Assembly (NCBI GenBank): GCA_014607495.2
Contig: CP053148.1
Span: forward strand, 11,346,001-11,410,000
Reading direction: 5' to 3'
DNA: 64,000 nt
DNA from: Carposina sasakii
Lineage: Eukaryota > Arthropoda > Insecta > Lepidoptera > Carposinidae
This document shows, piece by piece, positions 53,681 to 64,000 of the stretch (position 1 is its first letter; each line of letters starts with the position of its first letter). Both the position numbers and the translations under genes were made by a program. Below the pieces are notes generated by a model that made no database searches, was not told the origin of the DNA, and saw only the letters and a list, made by a program, of their open reading frames with translations.

Positions 53681-56600
53681 AAGGGCATTTGTTTGATCAG
53701 TAGTTAAACTAACAATGATAATTGGTTAGAAACATCGGTCAAATTATTGTATTTTTGATTAATAGATATTGACTAATGTAATATTAAGATTAACTATCTG
53801 AACAATTTCGCTTAAAATAGATACAAGAGTCTTTCACGCGAGTTTAGAGTTCGTTCAGTCGTGTTCGCTCGTTCGCGCGAATTGGTAAATACCGATACAA
53901 TCAGAAGATTAATGATACATTATTCTGGATGAACTCATAGGGTCAAACGTATGTGGAGTTTGATAGGTTGCAACAAGCTTCAATATAGTGAACCCTACGA
54001 TTAACATTAGTAGGGTGACTGTTGCAGGTTTTTTGAGCAACAGTTTTTGAACTGGTGTGTGATACCTTAAATGAGGTACATGTATGGAATAATTTTATCG
54101 TTTGTCTCTGTCTTCCGACTATTTTAAATGCATCAAATTATAAACTTTAGGAGTTAGTGGACATCTGTTGCCCGGTACTTAGTATTGTCTTATAAACAAT
54201 GAAATTCCATCGTAAGTAGCTTAAATACAAATAACTGAAAAAAACTATAAATGTTCGATATTGTCAATTTTCAATTAAATGTTATTATGAATATCCATTA
54301 GTAAAGTTATATTCTGATGTTAAATGTTCATGAATGTTGTTTAATTAAATTTAATGGATTCACTCTGGTATAAGAGAGTTTTAATGGCATGGACGGCGAT
54401 GATTTTAAACTTATATTGACTGGCGTTTAAAAAATTCTAATATAGTAATGAAATGACCTAGTAATTCTATACTTCGTCTTTCTTTTTCGTTTACATCGCA
54501 CTGTTTATGAAGAGATGGTTTATCATCAGGGGTATGAGATTAGTGTTGTTGGTTTAATTTAGATAACTGTAAGGTATATAAGAAATGATAACTGTCTCAA
54601 ATATTGGCTATATTGAAGTTGCTTATTGTATCAAATGGATCACTCAGCTGTTTAGATAATAGGTACTGCATTTTTGAGATACCATAAAAGTGGTGAAGAT
54701 TTTTTTATTACACAAGAAGTTTCCTATTGCACCGACAAAGAAATAGCTCCCGGAGAGACTTCACACATGTTGCGATGGTACCCTACCTTTATGTACCTAT
54801 ACATATAGATTTTTTTCTCGATTTCTACTATTTTCCACGGTTTACTTGAATTCGGTCGGCCGCCTTGAGGAGAAGAAATATTTTCTGTATATGGAGCATT
54901 CATAGCTTAGGAGAAAACCTTAAGTCATATTGTTTTGGTAAATTATAAAATGTGAGTAGAAATCCACTTTGGGCACGATGCGAAACCGTAGGTAACGAAC
55001 CAAAACTAAAATGGAATCGGAATCCGGGTCTGTTCTGTTGAAGGGAATTTACTTAACTGCACTTCACAATACAGGTTGATGTCGCTTGACAATATGCAAC
55101 TTCGATATAAACAAATTCTAACAATAAACTTTAAATTCGATGTACCTACTTGTGGCTAAAGTGTAAGAATAAATGTTACTTTAAGGGTAAGTATTATAAC
55201 GCCTTCTGCGACTTCCGAGGGTGATCCATACTTTAAGGTGTAGTTAGGGTCTGAATTCAGTGAGGTCACTACGGAATCTGGCTATTATATCTTTACTTTT
55301 AAAATTTCTTTAGACACTGCTCTACAATTTAATTTTGTCATAAATGTAATGAGATCTCATTAATTTTATGTTGGATAATTTACGTTAAAGTAATACAATT
55401 TATGGTTATAAGATTTTGAATTCCGTACATTTGCCACGTTGTGTGTTGGATGCACTTGGTTTTTTTTTGGAAATTACGTTTAGATTAGAAAATCACGGCA
55501 TATCATGTGGCTCGTTTGCCTAACAATTTGTTATTTAATATAGGAATATACGGTTATGTACAATTCTAGTTTTGGAAATTTTGTTTTGTACCTCAAGTGT
55601 ATAGATTTTGTAATACAACAATATGTATATAAATACCTAATTTGTAACTGTCTGTACATCTTCCACTTGATTTAATTTAATGTAATTATGTATAGGTAGT
55701 AATTTTAACATAGCGTCGACCGTTTTACTACCGTTTAACTCCACGTCGTATTAACTAAACGACTGGCACCTTAGCTACGTTATTTATAGCTATTTTAAAA
55801 CATTGTTTCTGAAACGCAATTCTCAGAAAAGGTCACGTAACTTTAACAGCGAAACCTGAGATACGAAAGACGGATGGATAAAAGTGATCCAAGAACCTCC
55901 ACCGAAAAGATTTGCGACAAGAGAATGCTTTCTCTTACGATTCTGGTAGAATTCTATTTTATTTTGTCCCGGAGTCATTTCGATATGGTCCTTTTATCAT
56001 GGCTACAATAATAGTTCTTCTCGTTCTCATGTATAATAATAAATTTATATCTGATTCTAATAGAATTTCGACTGGATCAAAAGAAGAGTAAGTAGCTCTT
56101 TAATATGCCAATAAGTCTTATCAGTGGAAGTTCTTGGGCCAAATTCCGAACATGTTTACTCATTGTCATTTCCTTCAAAACGTTTAGCTGATTTAATATA
56201 TGTATTGCTTCATTCAGAATTTTAAACATACTTAATTTTTTAATTTCGATTCCTTAGCGGTCTAGCTATAGCGGTATAGCGTCCGTGACTGAGCCGTCAT
56301 GTAGAAAATGATTTAGATATGTAATGAACTAACGAAAATAGAAAATAAAGTAATTATAATAAAGTTGCAAACGAACACAATACAGATTTTAATAGAAATT
56401 GAAAAGGACCATATAAATTTTTTTGCAAATTTTACTGTTTTTTATTAGTTTTTATATTATTTAAATTATACCTAATGTTCGGTGTCACAGTCGTCACAAT
56501 CGCTGACTTAAGCTTTACTGCTACTGCATTAGCAATCTTCCAACCCAGACCAGTATCCTGCTAAATAATTTACTTTTATAATGTTTACTCATGAGTAATC

Positions 56601-57890
56601 TAAATAGGTTTTTTCATATTTCAATATGTTTAAGTTAAACTAGAATCAGGTTGTATAACAGCTTTTTAAGCTAGCTTTACTAATTTTATACTACCTATAA
56701 GTATAGTTAGACGTTATGTTTTGTGGAAGTGAATAACCTATTAAATACACTACTGTTAACGGTATCCTTTTAAAGAAAACTCAGAATCGTACACGGCCTT
56801 GAAAACATGAAAATTATGTTAATATTAATGTTTTCGTTGTTCTCTCCAAAAATTGTTGTATTAACTTATTATAATCTAGGTATAATGTGGCATTTATTAT
56901 AATAATCTCAGATAAGTGGTATAATAATTTCAGTGCATGCCTGATTTTGTCTTTCCCTCCGCTACGTTTCTTTCGATGGCATTTTTGATAGATCCTAGTC
57001 TAGATAATATGGTATGATATAGATAGAAGTACCTACACATTGGATGAGTTTTCGGAATGTGACGACCAATTACCTACTAGACCAGCCCAAGTAGCATGAC
57101 CTGCGAAACACGATATGATAAACCGATTTATCGCCATTAAGCCTGTCGAAATACGATAAATATAGCCGCCATGTTGGATATTTGTATAGAGACCATACGA
57201 TATCCACGATGCGTGGTCATGCTATAGGGGCAGGAGGGCAATCGCGCAAATGTAAACGTATTTACCAAAGCTAAGTGTGAACGGTCGAGTGTTTTTCTAT
57301 ATATTTTGTCTGTTCTGGCGTTACGCGACCGATAATACGCGACGCATGTTCCTTCAGATATGAACCGACCCTTAAGACCACTCGCACACAGATCGGTGAG
57401 ATTTCGTTGCAGTGGCATATTTTTCTTGATATCATTTGCCGATAAGAGTATTGGGAAACGTGAAATCCTTGAATAGAGCAATGCGTTCTGGCCAAGCCAT
57501 GTGTAAGTAGTCCAGGCGTAGGTACCTAGTTGTGAAGAGATGATTAGGATCCATCAAGGAAGCTATAGGCACGTGCTGGAGTGGTTTTCGTACTGAAATT
57601 TATTGCTAAGTATTTATCTTCGGGGTAATCTGTGTTATCTTCCCATTATATTTAAGAACCTTATTTCGATTTATTTACGAATTCATGTGATACTTCAGTC
57701 TAAGTTGTAAGTACATGGAAATAAAGATCCTTCGACTTTAGAAACTAAAAACACGATGTTTTATTTATAGTTATATGTACACACCTACATCTAATCGAAG
57801 TGATACCATCAATTATAATACATTAGTATCTATCATTAATGATAGGTCTTCGAGAATCATTATTCCAAGGTACCTATCTAATATACAAAA
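53681..57890. other. AT-rich intergenic DNA, no gene seen
   Basis: The overlapping short minus-strand frames near 57.1-57.5 kb lack motifs and splice support. Nothing else stands out. Confidence 0.4.
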
Positions 57891-57899
57891 TTCACGTCG

Positions 57900-58110
57900 C
57901 GGTGTACATACCTACTTAACCTACCTACGTAACTCCTCCGAAACGGATTGACCGTATATTTTAAAGCATATTCGGTAGGTCTGAGAATAGGTCGTAAATT
58001 ATTTTTTATACCCCTTCGACGTAATAAGCGAAATTCGCGCGAGCGGAACCACGGGCAACAGCACATGCCCCGCCGCTGCCGCGCCTGCAAAATTCGAGGC
58101 AGAGGCCTCA
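57900..58110. repeat. Dispersed repeat tail with GC-rich end
   Basis: 'ctccgaaacggattgaccg' to 'cgcgagcggaaccacgggc' matches a frequent lepidopteran retroposon tail by pattern. The frames on both strands over it are not genes. Confidence 0.5.
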
Positions 58111-58464
58111 GAAATAAAAAACAATTTAGGTACTAATTGCTCTTAAATTAGGAACCCTGTTGAATTTACCTAGAGCCGGTATCAGGACATTATCACTCTA
58201 AACGAATTTTCTCTGATGGTTATCCTTATTACCTACCTCCGAAAACATTTTAAAGCTTTTGTTTCTTCTTTGTTTAGAAAATGAATGAAAAAGGAAAATG
58301 TGCGTCTTTCATCAGGTTTAATCGTTGTTGATTTGACTACACCCATAGTAAAAAATTTAACTATTGTACGAACTAGATATGCTTATCTACCTAAGTACTC
58401 AGTACTATAAATTTGGGTTTTACGCCTAGAAATTGTAGCAAAAATCACGATTAACTTTCTTTAT

Positions 58465-58760
58465 GAGAACCCCGGCGTCTAGCCCACTGCAAAAGTCGAG
58501 GCAATATCGCGTCGCCTTTGCGGCGCAGAGTCGAGGTAAAGGCGTTATGCCTCATTCACTATGTTGAGTTCCAAAGATCAGGCATGAGACGCACCCCTCG
58601 CCTCGCCTGAACCGCGTTCGCTTTCCTACGCAACCTCGACTCCCGCAGTGAGCGGAGTTGCATACATTTTCATATAAAACATAGAAGAGGCGCGCCCCTT
58701 GGGTGCCCGCGACGCGATGCCGCCACCTCGACCAGCTCCAGTGAGCGGAGCACCTTAGAA
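58465..58760. repeat. CpG-rich block with 'agtgagcggag' repeats
   Basis: It is much more GC-rich than its flanks. 'cagtgagcggag' occurs at about 58648 and 58740, and 'gtcgaggca' or 'gtcgaggta' at about 58495 and 58531. Its nature is not known; a transposon fragment is most likely. Confidence 0.4.
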
Positions 58761-59316
58761 ACACACAAAATTGATGAAAATCGATGATTAGATATTAAAT
58801 AGATTTATGTAGGAACTCCGATGAGGCCTGCACAAGACAGAGTATAGATGTGATAATTTTTTTAAAACGAAAAACTGACTTACTCCCAAAACTAGAGCTT
58901 ATTAAAGTAAAATTTTACTAAAGGGAAAATTCACTATGGGTGCGCCCACCACCCTACACCTACACCCTCCACTGACCCTCGGATCTGATAACTCATAACT
59001 GCGAAAACAGGCACTTGCACTAATTACAATCGCCACGAGAAATGAATGTTTGAACTTCCGAATTGTAGCGCCTAATACAATTTAATTTATAAAGGGAAAA
59101 TATATATTGCGTTAAGCCGTGTACGACGTATAGAAGGCATAATATTGTCAGATTTATATGCCAGCAAATAATTATATAGGCCACATGACAAAAGAGAGAA
59201 ATGACTAGGCTTCGAAACTTTACATCTGACTATATAAGCATCATATAATTACACTCCTTCTTCCCGCCCTGTTCCCAATCATTTGGGGTCGGTGCAATAT
59301 GTAAGTACTCTTCTTT

Positions 59317-59403
59317 CATTCATCCCTATTATCCGTCATCTCGTTATTCTCATGTCTACCTCTTCCTCTATAACCATCTTACTTCGGACACGGCTTAACG
59401 CAA
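59317..59403 (+). repeat. 87-bp block identical to 19426-19512
   Basis: See the partner block. Here it follows 'aatcatttggggtcggtgc', another common repeat edge. Confidence 0.75.
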
Positions 59404-59454
59404 CATATAATTACACGACTTAACACAATTATCTTTATCTTCATAAACCTATTG

Positions 59455-59880
59455 CAGTCCACTACTGGACGTAGGCTTCCCCCTGCTATAGGGGGATTTT
59501 GTTCCACTATCTGTTTTTCGGCGGCTTCATAATCAGACCCTCGTTTTCTTTATATTATGTGTAGCTGACCAAAATTCTCTATAAAAATCTAAAAACGGAC
59601 TGCTCGTGCCTATTATATATTTCCCTAGATTCCTTAGAGATTCCATCATCAGATGTTATGTTTTATATGTAGGTGACCAAAACGCTCAGTAAAAGTGTAA
59701 AAACAGACTACATGTGCCTACAATATTCGAGGATTGCCCTCGATTTCTCCACTATAAAAAAGAAGTATAAAAAAAAATTAAATCGGTTCATAAATGACGG
59801 AGTTCTGAGGTAACACACATAAAAAAAAAAAAAAACATACAGACGAATTGATAACCTCTCTTTGAAGTCTGTTAAAAATA
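59455..59880 (-). repeat. Inverted copy of the 'aaccgacttc' dispersed element
   Basis: It reads from 'cagtccactactggacgtag' to 'cctctctttgaagtctgtt' and mirrors 18922-19400. 'gaccaaaacgctcagtaaaa' and 'gaccaaaattctctataaaa' are internal near-repeats. Confidence 0.65.
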
Positions 59881-60396
59881 GTACAAAAAGGTTCCAGCAA
59901 ACGAAGCAGCCGTTGACTGGCAAGTTGTCCTCATTAAAATTGGTTGCATTTGAGATGACGCAGGGCGGCGAGCAGTTTTTTTGTGTAGTAAGTACCTACA
60001 CGTTAATTGTATGTAATTAAATTATTAACATTATTGGTAAGTACTTTCCTATAATATGATAAAAAAACTGTTTATTTCGTTAGAAACCTTAGCTAACCAT
60101 ATCTGTGTCTGTGGTTTGGGTTTTGATCTACGGTACCATTGCTTTTCTAATTGAATTGTCAGGAGTCAGGAGCGGGTCTTCATTATTCAAATTTTAGCTG
60201 AAAATCTATTTTGAAGTTTGAATCCTATTACCATTTCTCCTGAGGAGGAAATAATTAAATACGTAGCAGGTCCAGTAACTTATTAACTAACTCATGAGAC
60301 TTGCTCATCCCCTTGAGGTCACCCTCACTCGAGGTACTAGTAACTTTGTGTCCTTGGAGATAGTTGTGTACCCAAGTACCTACTCAAAGACGTGTA

Positions 60397-60497
60397 GCGA
60401 TTATACAGAGTGTAATAAAAGGGGTATGTTAAGCGAAATGCTATAAAATGTGGACTATTTTATAGCATTTCGCCTAACATACATCCTGTATAATCGC
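60397..60497. mobile_element. About 100-bp hairpin MITE
   Basis: GCGATTATACAG at the left is matched inverted at the right (CTGTATAATCGC). The inner stem GTATGTTAAGCGAAATGC also pairs with its inverse with one mismatch. The 'gtgtaa.aaaaggggtatgtt' text recurs near 22.56 kb. Confidence 0.75.
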
Positions 60498-61430
60498 GAA
60501 ACATAATAATTCATAATTGAGAAACAATTTCACTCGAAATCACAAAACGGTTTGGTTACACCCTGTGTGAATGATTTCGCCGAGGACATACATCCTTATT
60601 TTATGTTATTTGGTCTAAAAAAGAAAAGGGTAACTTTATTCCTAAAAACGTAGGCACTTTTGAAAACAAGAGAGACTTTTTTTAACACAGGTATAGTTAT
60701 AGTAGACAAAAAAATTGTTAAGCCAAAAGACGCGTATAGATGAAAATTGGTAGGTAAGTAATTTAGACGTAAAAACATCCATTACCATTTTGCTATATTT
60801 ACAGCTAAGTAATTAAATACTACTTCTTCACATTGTTTACTATGTTAGCCAAGTGAACAAAAATGGGTCATAGCTGAGTACAAGAGTAGCCGATTTGAAT
60901 AAACTTTACGGGATAGCGAATAAAAATTCGAGCAGGTGAAAGCGGCCAGGTTCCCATCAATTAATGTTTAGGCTCCTAAAGGAACCGCTGGCTATAAATC
61001 ATTTATGCAAATACCAACAACAATGAACCTGAGTATCTACAGCAGCGTAGCTCCTCCGGATGTACGGTGGGTAGCATTTCTATCTACACCGTAAATACAT
61101 TTTGTTTGAGTATAGTTTGGGATAATCCTAGACGATAGCATCTTAGTAGAACTGGTTTCTTCACAAAATCAAATTGGTTAAAATCTAATCTCTGAGGATG
61201 AGGTTCGGTTTGAAGAGGAGAGGTGAGGTTTGAGGAATTGCCTGTGTTCGCAAAATCGGGGGTCGAGGAAGGATGTAGGTCCTCAATGATAGGCGTATTT
61301 AGACGAGTACTAGATGTAGATTCTAATTTTCGAATATTCGTAGTAACGCCTTATGCAATTTAATATGGCTAGACAAGGCAAGATAATTATAAATATCTTC
61401 TATCTATCTATACATGTAGATATACTTAAT

Positions 61431-61735
61431 AAAAATGTAACGGATCGCTGTCTGTACATGAAAGATATATGAGAAAAAATATTATAGGAGATCAACGCAA
61501 TAGCACCTAAAATGATATTTGCAATTTTTGTCTGTTTGTGCGTTTGTGCACGCTAATCTCAGAAACGGCTGAACTAATTTCGATGCGGTTTTCAGGAAAA
61601 TATTGTGACAGGTCCCACTTAACATATAGGCTACTTTTTATCCCGGGACAATTTTTTTACCCCGGATAATGTCGTCATTTTGTTTTTTCTAGAGTCCATG
61701 CGGACGGGGTCGCGGGCGTCCACCTGCTCCCACAT
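61431..61735 (+). repeat. Dispersed lepidopteran repeat (Helitron-like family)
   Basis: It matches 15652-15928 in the same orientation, including 'tgtaacggatcgctgtctgt' and 'gtgacaggtcccacttaaca'. Its end (GTCCACCTGC) has lost the CTAGT. Confidence 0.6.
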
Positions 61736-63938
61736 CTACACTTGTATAAGTACTTCCTAAATATAGCTATATCGCTTATAACTATTTTGCTTTAAGTGCA
61801 CGCAAAGATTTATGGTATACTTAAATGTTAAGGCGGGTGTACTTAGGTAGGCAGTTTCCTGTGTCGCCGCCGACTATAGGTACCTTGTTTCTCGGGTTTG
61901 CTCCAGTGTAGCTCAATGGTCAACTTATTTATTTCCGGCCTTTTATCAACATGAATAATATCATGCAGATTATAAAAACCAGATCCTAGATAAAACTTAC
62001 TAAGTACATACTACCTATTTTTACCCGGCTGCCAAAGAAGTTTTGAAGTATTGTTCATATTACGAAAGTCTTTGACGGCCTATTCCATATAAGGGTATCG
62101 TTTTGTTATGTTTTTGTACGGAACCCTAAAAATGAAATAGGTACTTACATACCTAAGTGTAATGTGTAGGTAGGTACCGACTACCGAAGGGATGGCAAAA
62201 AAGGTCTTTTATATAGTCACCAAATTCATTTTTGTTTTCCGTAGAATCAAGCATTCGTAGTTTTCCGAGTTATGTGTGTGACATTGTGTCTTACAAACAA
62301 CATAGGTACTTACTTCCACTGAACTCATTTTCGGGTCATATATTACAAAAATTCCACAGCCGCGTCTTCCGTCAAAGAATTGATTAGTCATTTTTATTGA
62401 AATATTCCATGAAAAAATCAACTGTCTCCCTCAGTTGACTATGCAAACTTTGGTCAATAATGAAGTTTTTAGTGGGACAGAAATTTTGGAGCCATTTATC
62501 ACTCGATAACTTTAGATTGATGATTTGACAGTCCTGACAGAATTCCATTTGATTTTTTTTAGAGTTTGATGAGTTGGTATTTGGTAGAGCGGGATTTAGA
62601 TGGTGGATGCACGCATAATTTCAAATTGTGTTAGGTAACAAATCAAATATGTTAAAACTCTATTGAATTGGTAGGTGTTTAGGCCCTGCGGGACTTATTG
62701 TTGACATAAAGAGCTAATTAAATAGACTGCAGCAGGTATACACAATATTATAAAAGGGTATATTTTTATTATATATATCAAGATTTAAAAATATATAGGT
62801 ACTCTTTTATAGAGCATATCATATAACGTCTGTGTGTGACCTCAAAGTTTATTTTGGCAGTAGGTAGATAAAATACAGATCTCCTATGTGAATAATATGA
62901 ATGACCCTTATTTTCATTTGAGTCGTGTAAGATTAATTTAATTATAAGTGTAGGTAGGTACATACTCAATTCCTTTGAATACTTCCTTCACCCGGATTGT
63001 TGGCAATGTTAGAACTTCTCTCTGTTCAGTCAACTAATATCAAAGGGTCTGGAAGCCCTTATACCAGAATTTACTGATATCATGATGCTATCTATGAATA
63101 TGTAATGGTTTATACCTATACATAGCTAGCTATTCCACGCGGTTTAATTTTTCCTATAAATATTTTCCCGGTTAGGTCAGGTAATATAATTTTATACCTT
63201 TTACAAAAAGTGAAAACCGCAAGTGATAGGTTAAATTCAAACGTCGTTCGTAGTCTACATTAACAAGAAGTGCTCCTTTAGTTTCCCCCGTGAAATTCAT
63301 AATTAAGTACTGCCCTATTTTCATTTATTTTATAACTACTTCCGAACATTAACAACATTCCTAACGTAATTGTCCGGCGAAAGCCCAGTTTAAGCTAACG
63401 ACACACACGAGTGTGGTTTCCGGGTCCGGTCCGCACTAACCGGAACTGCCCGCCACACATGCGCTCATTAAAAATTTCAGCTCCTGAAAAATTCCACAAT
63501 AAACTAAAATGAAGTTGCCGCCAACTACAATAGATCTTGTTAAGTTTGAAACTGTGGGAATATAATGGGTTAGCGAAAATGGGTTTCGTTTTTAGCAAAC
63601 AATATCGTAGAGCTGTAGGGATAAAATTTAAAAATATGTCAGCCGTCTACCACTTTCGCAGGCAGGTACTAATATATTTCGATAGGTTAGGTATAGATAG
63701 GTATTTTTTACAGCTAATTTATGTTGGTATTAAGGGCAAGTTGTTTCATCACACTATTAGTCAAAAATACTATACTTATAATAGAAGAAGTTTTTAACTA
63801 ATAGTAAGCGTAGTAAGCTTATTACTGATTTTACATTTAGCACAAGCATTTAGCCCTTAGCGCGCTCTACCTCTTTAAAGTACACGTTGCATTAAAAAAA
63901 AATTGAAAGGGAAAATTCATAATATTACCACTAGAGAT
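61736..63938. other. AT-rich intergenic DNA, no gene seen
   Basis: A short piece near 62114-62126, 'gtacggaaccctaaaaatga'-like, matches the terminus of the 31816 repeat. Otherwise no feature is supported. Confidence 0.4.
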
Positions 63939-63939
63939 T

Positions 63940-64000
63940 ACAAACCGGGCCCGGCCGGGCCCGGTGCCCTTTTAGACATCCACCGGGCCCGGTAGGTACG
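63940..64000. repeat. Palindromic CCGGGCCCGG cluster at the window edge
   Basis: CCGGGCCCGG occurs three times in 55 bases, in both orientations by symmetry. This probably marks the end of an element that continues beyond the window. Confidence 0.5.

Noticed and set aside
57137..57495. Overlapping minus-strand frames of 114 and 74 codons
   Set aside because: Two frames open over the same AT-rich stretch, with no domain and no exon-intron logic.

Overview
The window looks like nuclear DNA of a moth or butterfly (Lepidoptera). It is AT-rich, with short exons spread over long introns, GT-AG splice sites, and many insect transposon relics, including two LTR retrotransposons, a mariner, a PIF/Harbinger relic, tRNA-like SINEs, Helitron-like repeats and hairpin MITEs. 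No bacterial operons, rRNA or tRNA genes were seen.

Left part (2.0-11.4 kb, minus strand): the voltage-gated potassium channel beta subunit gene Hyperkinetic (Hk), an aldo-keto-reductase-fold protein. I could place 14 exons by splice phase. Two are alternative first exons that both join the same acceptor. One expected exon, carrying part of the cofactor/catalytic core, was not found between 6.8 and 8.9 kb. Near the C-terminus an in-frame UGA followed by C is followed by about 126 further open codons over three phase-compatible exons, a strong candidate for stop-codon readthrough.

11.4-23.9 kb: a probable bidirectional promoter region, one orphan plus-strand first exon (12.6 kb), and an unrecognised minus-strand gene (14.5-20.8 kb) with a charged coiled coil. 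Several MITEs, a Harbinger-type relic and a SINE lie among them.

Middle (24.1-49.3 kb, plus strand): the homologue of male-specific lethal 1 (msl-1), the scaffold of the MSL histone H4K16 acetyltransferase complex. Eleven exons in consistent phase predict 796 residues: an N-terminal coiled coil, a long disordered middle with repeated SUMO-type motifs and an Ala-Lys-Gly-Gly repeat, and a C-terminal PEHE domain. Intron 7 carries a young antisense Ty3/gypsy element (133-bp LTRs, CTTTC target duplication), whose pol is interrupted by an 824-bp repeat. Intron 9 (13.1 kb) is packed with repeats: an errantivirus-like element reduced to LTRs and a broken env, a mariner with perfect terminal repeats, a 0.57-kb inverted repeat, and a 129-bp minisatellite that stays open as 43-residue protein repeats.

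Right part (49.3-64 kb): msl-1 3' UTR, then AT-rich intergenic DNA with dispersed repeats and no convincing gene.

All gene calls rest on reading the sequence and on family knowledge; no database or transcript evidence was available.
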